DNA of 64,000 nucleotides from Porphyromonas gingivalis ATCC 33277 (GCF_000010505.1 NC_010729.1:2177501-2241500); one strand, 5' to 3'. Shown: positions 29,601 to 37,898, counted from the first letter of the stretch. Notes: a model not told the origin generated them from the sequence alone. Numbers and translations are program-made.

Positions 29601-31722
29601 GAACCAATTCTCGTATGCCATCCACGCTGCGAGCGGTATTAGTGGTTGCATTGGTTTTCGTGCTCGGTGCATCCCACTTGAGCGTTACTTTCTGACCCTG
29701 CGTTGTAGCTGTCAAGTTGGAAACGGGCTGGTAGGGGTTAGGCTCACCATTAGTGTTGATGGTCTTAATAACCGTCTCTTTGTTGTAACCAACTACTGTA
29801 AGGGTAAGCGTGCTTTCATTTGTCAGACCTGTCAGATTGATTGTAGCTGTTCCATTTTCGACAACTGCAGAACCGAACATCTTTCCATTGGCTGAAATGG
29901 TAGCAATAGCACCATTATAATCGCAAGATACGTTGACTGAAGCATCCGTCAAATTAATCTGAGCCGGAGCCGTAACCTGCATTTTGGTCGGGACAAGTGT
30001 ACGAACGAGCAGCGAGGGGTCGCCGAAAACAGTCCATGTGTCGAGCATCTTCTCACCATCCTTTTTATACTTTTCCACCATAGCAAACATACCGTTCATG
30101 GTGACACCACCGAAAGTACGCTTGATGTTGTTCGGGTGTTTTTCGCACAGAATTTCGTTCATCTCATCCTGCCCGCGCATAGGAGAAGCCCAAGACTGGT
30201 TGATCGTAGACGCTATGATAGCAACAGTACCTGTCGGCTTACCATCTTTTTGTGCACGCATCAGGGCTTCTGCGAAGCAAGGCATGCTGAATAGGAAATC
30301 GCCATTCACACAAGCTACGTCGAAAATAAACGGTAGCTGGTTGCTGTTGGTAAGCTGCTTCACATGAGTGGTGCCGAAGTGAGACGTACCCCAAGCTGTT
30401 TCGCTACCGTGGCCCGTATAGTTGACCAACGAGATTCCTCCGTTGAAAGCATCAATAATGTTTTTAGGAGTTACTCCCGGATCATAACATTTGATAATCT
30501 TGGTATAGCCATACTGGGTAAGCAGATTGGCGATTACATTCTCATGCTGGATATCACTTTCACCATTGTCTGCGGATGGGCCTCCTTCAGCCGAAGCAAT
30601 ACAAAGAGCCTGACCGAGCCATTTGTCTTCCGTGGTTATATTGCGCTCATAGTGAATAGTCCGATCGATTTGTGTCTTCAGATCCTCTTTGCTCTCACAT
30701 GAGAAACGACCGATGAAGACTTCGTTGTAGTGGTCATTACCTACTATTTGTCCATATACCTGGTCGGATTTGATCCCCGGAGTAATTTTGGCAGGAATAT
30801 CTTTGTGATCGCCAACCAAAAGAACATAGGTCAAATCATTACCTTCTTTCTCGTATTCTTGCTTAACGAACTGCTGAATAGCATTAGCTGTAACGGGAGA
30901 AGCAATATCTTCTGCCACTTTCACCTCGGTACGGAGACCGCGTTGGTTTTTCCAATCAACGAAATCTTTAATATCTCCCTCATACTTTTTGGCTACGATG
31001 ACGATCATACGACCATTTTGTTTTTCCTCTACCGGTGTGTAACGCCCCGGCTCGTAGTTCATGAACATGCGCTTGTATGTGTCTTCAAAGCCGGCAAATG
31101 TACCTTTCTTGTTCAGAATATTTTTGCCTTGTTCCGAAGTTTCGCTCACTGCCACAGTGATTTCCGTATAGATGCGCAACGTCTTTGTCACAGGGTTATA
31201 CTGCAAAGGCGCAAAGTTTACAACCTGTCCACGCACATCACGAAGGATAAAAGGATCATCAAGCGTGGCGATCTCTCCCGGGAAGAATTTGTTTTGCGAG
31301 TAGCTCTTTCCATAAACGTAAGGGATCTTTTTCGGATCTTCGTTACGCATAATCATGCCCTTGGAGGGTGCAATCAGGACATTTTTCTTTTCGATGAACT
31401 TTGAGGAAACAACCTCTACCTTCATCTCACGAGTGTCTGAAACCGCCAAAGAGCGTGATAGAATGGGAAGCGTAGGCATCCCTTTTTCGGAAAGATTAAC
31501 CCCTTCTGTATAGGTCGGCACTTGTGCCATTCCCTTAGGGGTTTGAACTTCGGTGAACTTGAGGTTGTCCATACGGAACTGAACCTTTGTCACCGATTGC
31601 TGAGTGGATTCGAGCAATCTGACATTCGGATTGCGTCCCAACTCTGTCTGCTGCGCAAATGCCATTCCTCCTAATAAGGAAGAGCAAAGAGCAATCGAAA
31701 CAAACTTGTTCAAGTTTTTCAT
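26602..31722 (-). CDS. rgpA: Arginine-specific gingipain RgpA (cysteine protease with adhesin domains)
   Basis: A 1706-residue surface cysteine protease of family C25, the major virulence protease of P. gingivalis, cutting after arginine. Order: signal peptide 1-24; propeptide to R227; mature catalytic domain from YTPVEEKQNG (228); catalytic H438 in NYTGHGSE and C471 in DVACVNGD; Ig-like segment to about 660; then haemagglutinin/adhesin domains. Three copies of the module YTVYRDGTKIKEGLT followed by HEYCVEVKY lie in the adhesin part, which also has cleaved-adhesin folds. The type IX secretion C-terminal domain ends GGYYAVMVVVDGKSYVEKLAVK in two strands. The lysine gingipain Kgp shares the adhesin part, but the catalytic domain here is RgpA. 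A 110-nt leader and a terminator frame it as a single gene. Confidence 0.97.
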   Translation of the reverse strand: MKNLNKFVSIALCSSLLGGMAFAQQTELGRNPNVRLLESTQQSVTKVQFRMDNLKFTEVQTPKGMAQVPTYTEGVNLSEKGMPTLPILSRSLAVSDTREMKVEVVSSKFIEKKNVLIAPSKGMIMRNEDPKKIPYVYGKSYSQNKFFPGEIATLDDPFILRDVRGQVVNFAPLQYNPVTKTLRIYTEITVAVSETSEQGKNILNKKGTFAGFEDTYKRMFMNYEPGRYTPVEEKQNGRMIVIVAKKYEGDIKDFVDWKNQRGLRTEVKVAEDIASPVTANAIQQFVKQEYEKEGNDLTYVLLVGDHKDIPAKITPGIKSDQVYGQIVGNDHYNEVFIGRFSCESKEDLKTQIDRTIHYERNITTEDKWLGQALCIASAEGGPSADNGESDIQHENVIANLLTQYGYTKIIKCYDPGVTPKNIIDAFNGGISLVNYTGHGSETAWGTSHFGTTHVKQLTNSNQLPFIFDVACVNGDFLFSMPCFAEALMRAQKDGKPTGTVAIIASTINQSWASPMRGQDEMNEILCEKHPNNIKRTFGGVTMNGMFAMVEKYKKDGEKMLDTWTVFGDPSLLVRTLVPTKMQVTAPAQINLTDASVNVSCDYNGAIATISANGKMFGSAVVENGTATINLTGLTNESTLTLTVVGYNKETVIKTINTNGEPNPYQPVSNLTATTQGQKVTLKWDAPSTKTNATTNTARSVDGIRELVLLSVSDAPELLRSGQAEIVLEAHDVWNDGSGYQILLDADHDQYGQVIPSDTHTLWPNCSVPANLFAPFEYTVPENADPSCSPTNMIMDGTASVNIPAGTYDFAIAAPQANAKIWIAGQGPTKEDDYVFEAGKKYHFLMKKMGSGDGTELTISEGGGSDYTYTVYRDGTKIKEGLTATTFEEDGVATGNHEYCVEVKYTAGVSPKVCKDVTVEGSNEFAPVQNLTGSAVGQKVTLKWDAPNGTPNPNPNPNPNPNPGTTTLSESFENGIPASWKTIDADGDGHGWKPGNAPGIAGYNSNGCVYSESFGLGGIGVLTPDNYLITPALDLPNGGKLTFWVCAQDANYASEHYAVYASSTGNDASNFTNALLEETITAKGVRSPEAIRGRIQGTWRQKTVDLPAGTKYVAFRHFQSTDMFYIDLDEVEIKANGKRADFTETFESSTHGEAPAEWTTIDADGDGQGWLCLSSGQLDWLTAHGGTNVVASFSWNGMALNPDNYLISKDVTGATKVKYYYAVNDGFPGDHYAVMISKTGTNAGDFTVVFEETPNGINKGGARFGLSTEANGAKPQSVWIERTVDLPAGTKYVAFRHYNCSDLNYILLDDIQFTMGGSPTPTDYTYTVYRDGTKIKEGLTETTFEEDGVATGNHEYCVEVKYTAGVSPKECVNVTINPTQFNPVKNLKAQPDGGDVVLKWEAPSAKKTEGSREVKRIGDGLFVTIEPANDVRANEAKVVLAADNVWGDNTGYQFLLDADHNTFGSVIPATGPLFTGTASSNLYSANFEYLIPANADPVVTTQNIIVTGQGEVVIPGGVYDYCITNPEPASGKMWIAGDGGNQPARYDDFTFEAGKKYTFTMRRAGMGDGTDMEVEDDSPASYTYTVYRDGTKIKEGLTETTYRDAGMSAQSHEYCVEVKYAAGVSPKVCVDYIPDGVADVTAQKPYTLTVVGKTITVTCQGEAMIYDMNGRRLAAGRNTVVYTAQGGYYAVMVVVDGKSYVEKLAVK
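28838..28873 (-). repeat. Hexanucleotide tandem repeat encoding (Asn-Pro)6 in rgpA
   Basis: Six GGATTC-type units (one GGATTT) encode an Asn-Pro linker between two adhesin domains of RgpA. In-frame slippage would change linker length by two residues without breaking the gene. Confidence 0.85.
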
Positions 31723-31836
31723 TTTGATGAAATTAGAATATGATTTTACTGTGTAGTACCCCTTCTGTATTTATGCATTATAAAGTCTTCTTGGGAGACA
31801 AAATTCACATAGAAACCGAAAGAAATACCACAATCG

Positions 31837-31844
31837 CAAATATA
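31837..31844 (-). promoter_or_regulatory. Probable rgpA -7 box
   Basis: TATATTTG on the minus strand matches the consensus. It predicts a transcript leader of about 110 nt before the ATG at 31722, long enough for post-transcriptional control. No TTG is seen at ideal distance. Confidence 0.5.
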
Positions 31845-32214
31845 TGCACTTTTCCTTTAAACGCGAATCAAAATATGCATAATATATTGCCCAAAAGCTG
31901 TCATTCGGATTGATTGATGGCCTCATATTGGGTTTGCATTCGTCTACCGTAGACGGCTATTTGGTTGTCGTATGGAAAAGTCGTTTCATCCTTTTGATAT
32001 GAGTCCGGTCTGCGAAGATTGCCTCCTTTGCCTTGTGTGCCATGAACTTCCTGTAGGTGCCGATAGGTCTCTTAAGAAAGTCTCACCTACTAAGCCAATC
32101 AGCTCCTCGATGAGCGTACCATATCTTTTAACCTCTGATATAAGGATGAACCGTTGGACTACGGATATTCTCTCTCTGATTTCAATGCGGTAAAACCTGT
32201 CTCTTCGATGAATT

Positions 32215-32340
32215 ACGAACCGAAAATGCTCGGATTGTGGTCTGTAAATCCTGAGAAAACGGCGCGAGATTTTTTTCGCTGTGGTTCCAAAAATTTTTAA
32301 TTCTCGCGCCAAAACGAAAAAATTCTCGCGCCACGTTTTT
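32215..32340 (+). repeat. Dispersed hairpin repeat, copy 2 of 5
   Basis: Begins ACGAACCGAAAATGCTCGG and ends CTCGCGCCACGTTTTT. It keeps GGCGCGAGATTTTTTTCGCT and the AACGAAAAAATTCTCGCGCC half, but the inner stem is partly altered (GGTTCCAAAAATTTTT). It lies between the divergent rgpA and phosphatase genes. Confidence 0.8.
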
Positions 32341-32449
32341 ACGAATGCTGATCAGGTAATTTTCCGAACCAAAACGCAAAACAACTCCTGCCTTTTCAGT
32401 TGATCGATAATCCTCGAATGATCTGTTTTCAGATGCACTCTCTTTCTAC

Positions 32450-32457
32450 TATCTTTG
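32450..32457 (+). promoter_or_regulatory. -7 box of the histidine phosphatase gene
   Basis: TATCTTTG matches TAnnTTTG, 46 nt before the ATG at 32504. Confidence 0.55.
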
Positions 32458-32503
32458 TCGGATTCGGAAGGCTTTTTCTGACCGATACCCTAATAATCCA
32501 CTG

Positions 32504-33037
32504 ATGAAAATATATCTGATGCGCCACACCTCGGTGCTGCTCAATGGCAATGAGCACTGCTACGGATTCACCGATGTGGACGTTCGAGACACCTTCGAAG
32601 AGGAGGCTGCGGCGGCTTGTGCCCGTCTCAAAGGCCTCGATCCCGAGGCGGTCTTTACCAGCCCTCTGCAGCGTGCGGCCAAGTTGGCGGCCTTTTGCGG
32701 CTATCCCGATGCCATCCGAGACGACCGGCTGAAGGAGATGAACTTCGGCGACTGGGAAGGCAAACCCTGGGAAGAAATTCTGGACACGACAGACATAGAA
32801 GCATTTTTCCGCCGCTACATAGACGAACCCGTATCCGGCGGCGAATCGCAACGAGAGCAGTTCGAACGCGTGCGGGACTTCATCCTGGAAAAGAAAGCTG
32901 CCGGTTATCGCTCCATCCTGATCTTCTGCCATGGCGGGGTGATCAATTGTGCCCGTACGCTGGTCGGACAATGCACGCTGGAGAGTGCCTTTGCCTCACT
33001 CCCTCCCTTCGGCTCTCTGACCGAATTGATCTTATAA
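32504..33037 (+). CDS. Histidine phosphatase family protein (alpha-ribazole phosphatase-like)
   Basis: A 177-residue phosphatase of the phosphoglycerate mutase superfamily. The phosphohistidine motif MRHTSVL lies at residues 6-12 (RHT in place of RHG), with the arginine in SPLQRAAK near 57, the acid in LKEMNFGDWEGKPW near 80 and the second histidine in IFCHGGVIN near 142. The RHT start and the EMNFGDWEG block resemble CobC, which removes the phosphate from alpha-ribazole phosphate in cobalamin nucleotide-loop assembly. No other cobalamin gene is nearby, so the substrate is uncertain. It has its own promoter and is followed after 91 nt by a membrane protein gene. Confidence 0.8.
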   Translation: MKIYLMRHTSVLLNGNEHCYGFTDVDVRDTFEEEAAAACARLKGLDPEAVFTSPLQRAAKLAAFCGYPDAIRDDRLKEMNFGDWEGKPWEEILDTTDIEAFFRRYIDEPVSGGESQREQFERVRDFILEKKAAGYRSILIFCHGGVINCARTLVGQCTLESAFASLPPFGSLTELIL

Positions 33038-33128
33038 GAGTCGCAGGGCTATCGTCTCGCAGGGCATGATACCCACGGGAGGCGTTGGTATTAAACAAAT
33101 CGAACCGAATATTGTCATACGAGAAGCT

Positions 33129-33590
33129 ATGAAGGAACCATCTCACGAAAAAACTCGATCCGACAAGAGGCAAGGGTTGAGGCCCCGTTTCTATCTCTAT
33201 TGGTTGGGGATCCTGATTTTCGCAGCTGCTTTCACCGGCATGCTACTGGAGGATTTCAACTCGGAAGGCAGACCTGCCGGTTTGGAGCTTTTCTTCCATA
33301 TCAGTGGAGCCGTGGCATTTTGTTTCGCTCTGGCAGAGCAGAGTGCCGTCTTTATCGGCCACAAACATGGGCGTATCGATCGGGCCACGGCTATGCGTTA
33401 TGCAGGCTTCATGGACAGAAACGGCTCGTGGAGTGCCTTGCTGATATGTCTGACTTTCGTTGCCTTCGGGCTGATGAAAATCGGACACGAAGTGACTAAG
33501 GTCTGGGATTCTGTACTCGGATGGCTCTTTGTGGTGGGCTTCGGCTATGCCGCTATCCGTTTTATCCTCAATCGTTTTCGCCGGAAATGA
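33129..33590 (+). CDS. Small four-helix membrane protein of unknown function
   Basis: A 153-residue protein. Four hydrophobic segments are evident: FYLYWLGILIFAAAFTGML near 21-39, LFFHISGAVAFCFALAEQS near 54-72, SWSALLICLTFVAFGLM near 99-115 and SVLGWLFVVGFGYAAIRF near 126-143. The N-terminus is basic (EKTRSDKRQGLRPR), so probably cytoplasmic. The start ATG 33129 is chosen over 33066 because it removes a non-hydrophobic 21-residue extension; either is possible. The stop overlaps the ATG of the next gene (ATGA), so the two are coupled. I do not recognise the family. Confidence 0.65.
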   Translation: MKEPSHEKTRSDKRQGLRPRFYLYWLGILIFAAAFTGMLLEDFNSEGRPAGLELFFHISGAVAFCFALAEQSAVFIGHKHGRIDRATAMRYAGFMDRNGSWSALLICLTFVAFGLMKIGHEVTKVWDSVLGWLFVVGFGYAAIRFILNRFRRK

Positions 33591-34108
33591 CCGGAAAGAT
33601 GCCCAAGACCAATGTGGCGCGCCTTCTGGATGCAGCGCATATAACGTACGAACTTATCCCCTACGAGCCGGACGAGAGAGACCTCTCGGCCGTCCATGTG
33701 GCAGAGCAGCTGGGCGAGGATGTCAGGCAGGTGTTCAAGACGCTGGTATTGCGAGGCAATAAGACCGGACTGCTCGTCTGCATCGTACCGGGCGATGAGG
33801 AGGTAGACCTCAAGCTGGCGGCACGGGCATCGGACAACAAAAGCGTGGAGATGATCAGACAGAGCGAGCTTCTTCCGCTCACGGGGTATATCCGTGGCGG
33901 CTGCTCACCCATCGGGATGAAAAAGGCTTATCCATCCTATATCCATCATACTTGCATGGCATTCCCTTATATATATGTCAGCGCGGGTGTGCGAGGTTTA
34001 CAGCTTCGGATAGCACCGGCCGATCTCTTGGCATACACGGGAGCCGAACCGGCTTGCCTCTGCGGTGCTACGACAGAAGAAAAATCAATCATAAATCAAA
34101 CCCTATAA
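33587..34108 (+). CDS. ybaK: Cys-tRNA(Pro) deacylase, YbaK/EbsC type
   Basis: A 173-residue trans-editing enzyme that hydrolyses mischarged Cys-tRNA(Pro). Family features are the N-terminal helix NVARLLDAAHITYELIPYEPD, the substrate-binding VFKTLVLRG with the key lysine, KLAARASDNKSVEMI, and the loop GYIRGGCSPIGMKKAYP with the conserved GGxSP-like turn. The start at 33587 (MTGKMPKTN) shares ATGA with the stop of the membrane protein gene, indicating translational coupling; ATG 33599 is an alternative. It is followed after 6 nt by the metalloprotease gene, so the three genes are probably co-transcribed. Confidence 0.9.
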   Translation: MTGKMPKTNVARLLDAAHITYELIPYEPDERDLSAVHVAEQLGEDVRQVFKTLVLRGNKTGLLVCIVPGDEEVDLKLAARASDNKSVEMIRQSELLPLTGYIRGGCSPIGMKKAYPSYIHHTCMAFPYIYVSAGVRGLQLRIAPADLLAYTGAEPACLCGATTEEKSIINQTL

Positions 34109-34114
34109 TCAAGC

Positions 34115-36694
34115 ATGAACAAAAGAATCTTTACTGCGTGCATGGCTGTCGCCTGCATCCTGCCCGTTTTCAAGGCTGAAGCACAGAGCGATTACTTCTT
34201 TCGCTCGAAGAAAAAGAAGCCCGCGACGGAAGCTCCGGCTCAGAAATCCAAATTCGATCAGACCGTAGCCGGTGCCAAAAAGAGCGAAGGCCCTTTCACC
34301 GTTTATTTCACCAAGAAGAATGAGATCCTGTTCGCCATGCCCGACTCCGCATTCCGTCGGGAGTATCTCCTCAGCAGCCGTGTGGCCGCTACGAGCAATA
34401 CGCGCGAAGCCGTGGCCGGACAGATGAGCACGTCTCCTTTCCTGATCAAGTTCTCACGTGACAGTATCAATGTCTATCTCCATACGCCTCAGGTAGGAGC
34501 TATGGTCAGAGAAGACGATCCTATCGTACCTTCATTCAAGAAGAACTTCTTCGACCCCGTTCTCAAGGCATTCCCCATCGTGGATACAAAAGACGGCAAG
34601 GTGCTGATCGACGTAACCAAATTTTTCCGCGAAGACGAGAAGAGCATCACGCCTCTGACGATCCTGCCACCCACGATGCAAAATGCCAATGTAATCAAGG
34701 GCATGCTCGACCCGACGGCCAGTATCGTGACGGAAGTCAAGAGCTTCCCCCGAAACGTGGAGATCAAGAGTATGCTCACCTACAAGACTCAGCCCTATTC
34801 CGAGCCCTACACCCTGATCATGCAACGCTCCATCCTGCTCCTCCCCGAGAAACCGATGCGTATGCGTTTGCAGGACAATCGTGTCGGGATATTCAATTCC
34901 TCTCGCCAATACTTCAGCACCGATAAAGACAAAGTGGAGTCTTTCAAGCTGATCCATCGCTGGGATCTCCAGCCCAAGGACAGTGCGGCCTATATGCGTG
35001 GCGAACTGGTAGAGCCCGTGAAGCCTATCATTTTCTATGTGGACTCCGTCTTCCCCGACAAATGGCGTGCTACTATCAAGCAGGCTATCGAAGACTGGCG
35101 TATGGCTTTCGAAGCAGCCGGCTTCAAGAATGCCATCATCGCCAAGGACTATCCTACGAAGGAGGAAAATCCCGATTTCGATCCGGACGACATTCGCTTC
35201 AGCTGTTTCAAATATGCCACAACGACCACGGCCAACGCCATGGGGCCGAGTTTCGTAGATCCGCGAAGCGGCGAGATCATTTGTGCAGATGTGATCTGGT
35301 ATCACAATGTATTGTCTCTCGTTCACAACTGGCGTTTCGTACAGACGGGAGCCGTGGATCCGCGTGTTCGCAAGGCTGTATTCGACGATGAAGTGATGCG
35401 CGAATCGCTCCGCTATGTGGCAGCTCACGAGATCGGTCACACCATCGGCCTGATGCACAACATGGGTGCCAGCTACTCGTTCACCATCGAGAACCTGCGC
35501 GATCCGCAGTTCACCCAAAAATACGGTACCACACCGAGTATCATGGACTATGCCCGCAACAACTTTGTGGCGCAGCCCGGCGACTTGGAGCGTGGTGTAC
35601 GCCTGACGCCTCCCATCATCGGTGTGTATGACATTCATGCCATCAACTGGGCTTATCGTCTCGTGCCCGGAGCCAAAACGGCTGAAGAGGAAAAGCCGAC
35701 ACTGAACGCTTGGATCGCCGAGAAGAAAGACGATCCCATGTTTACCTTCGGAGCACAGCAGTTCCCCTATACCATCGACCCCACGGATCAGACCGAGGAT
35801 CTCAGTAACGATCACTTCCGTGCCGGCGACATGTCCATCAGCAACCTGAAGATTATCGCCAAGAACATGGACAAATGGCTCCTCGAAAAGGAAGCTCGCT
35901 ACGATGATCTGCGCGACATGCACGGACAGCTCATGTCCCAATACTACCGCCATGTGAGCCACATCATGCCCTATATCGGAGGAGTGGAACACTTCGAAAT
36001 CCGCCAGGGCGAAGAGAATACGCTTTCCCGTCGCTTCATCACAAAAGACAAGCAACGCAAGGCCATGAATTGGCTCCTCAATCAGGCTCGCACATACCGC
36101 CAGTGGCTGGCCGAACCGGCTTTCCTCAACAAGGTAGAGCAGAACTCTGGGATGACCGACCTCTTGGGCAAGGCCATGGTGGCGGCTCTCTTCAACCCCG
36201 GTAGCATAGGACGCATATACGAAGCAGAGCAGTCCGGACAACCGGGTGTGTACAAGCTCACGGATTACGCCAACGAGCTGATCGATGCCATCTTCAACGT
36301 GAAGGGCAATCTGACCGATGCCGATCGTTCTATTCAGAACCTGGCCATCGACCTCATGTCGGCCCATAGTGGTCTCTCCACGGAAAGCAAGAATACGGCA
36401 CGCCGTCTGTCCGAAGAGCTGGATGCCCTGTCGCACAAGCTCAGCGAGGACAACCTCCCATGTGCTCTCGGTTGTGGCGGTCACCACGCGGCAGAGGACG
36501 GAGCCGATTCCTTCTTCCGTCTTACGTCCTTCTCCAAGCAGGCCCCGAATGAAGTGATTGCACCCCTCCTACTGCAACAACTCAAGCGCGTGCAGACCAT
36601 CTATCGCAATCGCAAGGCCACGGGCAACGCTGCCGACCGCTCGTTCTACGACTATCAACTGCTCCGTCTGGAACGCCTGATGAAGACCAACTAA
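34115..36694 (+). CDS. Secreted zinc-dependent metalloprotease (DUF5117/DUF4953 type)
   Basis: An 859-residue protein with a signal peptide (residues 1-23, ACILPVFKAEA). The zinc site HEIGHTIGLMHNMG, an HExxHxxGxxH metzincin-like motif, lies near residue 437; the central part has the conserved KPIIFYVDSVFPDKWR. The architecture is that of the large zinc metalloproteases common in Bacteroidetes (DUF5118-DUF5117-DUF4953). It has no gingipain-type sorting domain at the C-terminus, which ends LLRLERLMKTN, so it is likely periplasmic rather than exported by type IX secretion. An open antisense frame of 651 codons exists but is a codon-usage shadow. Substrate unknown. Confidence 0.88.
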   Translation: MNKRIFTACMAVACILPVFKAEAQSDYFFRSKKKKPATEAPAQKSKFDQTVAGAKKSEGPFTVYFTKKNEILFAMPDSAFRREYLLSSRVAATSNTREAVAGQMSTSPFLIKFSRDSINVYLHTPQVGAMVREDDPIVPSFKKNFFDPVLKAFPIVDTKDGKVLIDVTKFFREDEKSITPLTILPPTMQNANVIKGMLDPTASIVTEVKSFPRNVEIKSMLTYKTQPYSEPYTLIMQRSILLLPEKPMRMRLQDNRVGIFNSSRQYFSTDKDKVESFKLIHRWDLQPKDSAAYMRGELVEPVKPIIFYVDSVFPDKWRATIKQAIEDWRMAFEAAGFKNAIIAKDYPTKEENPDFDPDDIRFSCFKYATTTTANAMGPSFVDPRSGEIICADVIWYHNVLSLVHNWRFVQTGAVDPRVRKAVFDDEVMRESLRYVAAHEIGHTIGLMHNMGASYSFTIENLRDPQFTQKYGTTPSIMDYARNNFVAQPGDLERGVRLTPPIIGVYDIHAINWAYRLVPGAKTAEEEKPTLNAWIAEKKDDPMFTFGAQQFPYTIDPTDQTEDLSNDHFRAGDMSISNLKIIAKNMDKWLLEKEARYDDLRDMHGQLMSQYYRHVSHIMPYIGGVEHFEIRQGEENTLSRRFITKDKQRKAMNWLLNQARTYRQWLAEPAFLNKVEQNSGMTDLLGKAMVAALFNPGSIGRIYEAEQSGQPGVYKLTDYANELIDAIFNVKGNLTDADRSIQNLAIDLMSAHSGLSTESKNTARRLSEELDALSHKLSEDNLPCALGCGGHHAAEDGADSFFRLTSFSKQAPNEVIAPLLLQQLKRVQTIYRNRKATGNAADRSFYDYQLLRLERLMKTN

Positions 36695-36734
36695 AGAGTA
36701 CGGGCTTCTTCGTTCCTCGGATATACAAGGGGGC

Positions 36735-36897
36735 TGTGTCAAAATCCGAAAAAAGGATTTTCCAACAATCAAAAAGACACAAATACCACCTTAATCATAA
36801 AGGAAAAACCGCTATCAAGTAGGATGATTTTGTCCATTTGGTAGCGGTTTCCCTATACAAATAATAGTATCCTTTACTCTAAACTGAATTTTGACAC
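36735..36897. repeat. Putative miniature inverted-repeat element
   Basis: GTGTCAAAAT (36735-36744) and ATTTTGACAC (36888-36897) are perfect 10-bp inverted ends around 163 bp. Inside are a hairpin AAAATCC/GGATTTT near 36740-36760, which may terminate the metalloprotease transcript, and a second stem AAACCGCTA/TAGCGGTTT. No target duplication is clear. Confidence 0.5.
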
Positions 36898-36907
36898 TTC
36901 CTCTTTT

Positions 36908-37033
36908 ACGAACCGGAATCATCGAAATTCCGGGTCACGTTTTCCGGAAAACACGCGCGACTTTTTTTTCGCTGTGGCGCGAGAATTTTTTTCTTCCCGA
37001 ACCAAAACGAAAATTTTCTCGAGCCACGTTTTT
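36908..37033 (+). repeat. Dispersed hairpin repeat, copy 3 of 5
   Basis: Begins ACGAACCGGAATCATCG and ends CTCGAGCCACGTTTTT. The hairpin halves GTGGCGCGAGAATTTTTTT and CCGAACCAAAACGAAAA are present with mismatches. It directly abuts the putative miniature element. Confidence 0.75.
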
Positions 37034-37250
37034 AGGAACGCATAACAGGAAAATTTTGGTCCCAAAAGAATATCGGGCAGCCACCTACTGTTCCGAGAAT
37101 TTCTTTTGCGATAAAGAGGAATTATCCGGAAGCGGGCTATAATACATCGATATGGACGTAGAGATCTGTCGCTTTAGAGAGAAGACTTTGCGAATCAATC
37201 GATTATGATTTGTGCCACAATCATATTAGCAGTCTCAATCGGTTTTTTTG

Positions 37251-37258
37251 TAAGTTTG
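37251..37258 (+). promoter_or_regulatory. -7 box almost touching the start codon of the DUF4294 gene
   Basis: TAAGTTTG matches the consensus; the ATG is at 37263, only 4 nt after the box. Transcription would begin at or within a base or two of the start codon. Confidence 0.5.
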
Positions 37259-37262
37259 GAAC

Positions 37263-37898
37263 ATGTATAAAAGAGCATTGTTTTTACTCTTTTTGTCGGG
37301 TGTGCAGCTCTTGATCTTGGGCCAACTGTACGCGCAAGAACCGCGATTGGGTATACCGGACTCCATGTTGCGCCACGGTACCGTAGTCACCATGGAGCAG
37401 GGTGATACGGTGTACGACATTGCTTTGCCGCAGGTGTGGGTGAAACACAAGAAGTACAAGTCGCGCCAGCTGACACCGCAGGAGAGACAAGAGCTTTGGA
37501 GGCTGATTCGGGATGTAAAACGCACCTTGCCCTATGCCAAAATGATCGCAGCTACTCTGATCGAAACGTACGAATATATGGAAACGATGCCCGATGAGAA
37601 AAGCAGACAAAAGCATCTCAAGCGCATGGAAAAGGAGATGAAGCAGCAATACATGCCGGAGATGAAACGACTGACCCTCCGGCAGGGGAAGCTCCTGATC
37701 AAGCTGATCGACCGACAGTGTGCACAGTCGAGCTATCAGCTACTCAAAGCTTTTCTCGGCGGATGGAAAGCGGGATGGTGGAATCTCTTCGCCCGCTTCT
37801 ATGGTGCGAGCCTGAAGACTCGGTACGAACCTGACAAGAATCCGGAAGACGCCCTGACGGAACGAATAGTTTTGTTAGTGGAAGAGAAAAGAATTTAA
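37263..37898 (+). CDS. Exported DUF4294-type protein
   Basis: A 211-residue protein with a signal peptide (residues 1-25, LFLLFLSGVQLLILGQLYAQ). The mature part has DTVYDIALPQVWVKHKKYKS and TPQERQELWRLIRDVKRTLPYAK, the pattern I associate with DUF4294 proteins of Bacteroidetes, followed by a basic helical segment KHLKRMEKEMKQQYMPEMKR and a C-terminal TERIVLLVEEKRI. Function is unknown. The start is supported by the signal peptide but lies almost on the promoter, suggesting a leaderless mRNA. No partner gene is obvious; the next gene begins 67 nt later. Confidence 0.75.
   Translation: MYKRALFLLFLSGVQLLILGQLYAQEPRLGIPDSMLRHGTVVTMEQGDTVYDIALPQVWVKHKKYKSRQLTPQERQELWRLIRDVKRTLPYAKMIAATLIETYEYMETMPDEKSRQKHLKRMEKEMKQQYMPEMKRLTLRQGKLLIKLIDRQCAQSSYQLLKAFLGGWKAGWWNLFARFYGASLKTRYEPDKNPEDALTERIVLLVEEKRI

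Larger units (their letters stand above)
31723..32503. other. Divergent intergenic region between rgpA and the histidine phosphatase
   Basis: Holds the rgpA promoter (31837-31844), a hairpin-family repeat (32215-32340) and the phosphatase promoter (32450-32457). Between 31960 and 32150 the minus strand could encode a short conserved-looking segment (RPIGTYRKFMAHKAKEAIF), perhaps a gene remnant, but I cannot name it. Confidence 0.5.
36695..37262. other. Intergenic region after the metalloprotease
   Basis: No gene is supported. It contains a small inverted-repeat element (36735-36897), hairpin repeat copy 3 (36908-37033), and the promoter of the next gene at its right end. About 200 nt (37034-37240) show nothing recognisable. 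Confidence 0.5.

Noticed and set aside
26602-31722. Identification as the lysine gingipain Kgp
   Set aside because: The adhesin and C-terminal parts are shared, but the catalytic domain (mature start YTPVEEKQNG, NYTGHGSETAWG, DVACVNGD) and the 1706-residue length fit RgpA.
31972-32193. A 73-codon cysteine-rich frame between rgpA and the phosphatase gene
   Set aside because: It has no promoter or family resemblance and the opposite strand looks more gene-like as a remnant; not strong enough to call.
34532-36487. A 651-codon open frame on the minus strand
   Set aside because: It lies entirely antisense to the well-supported metalloprotease gene and has no recognisable domain; it follows from the codon usage of the gene on the other strand.
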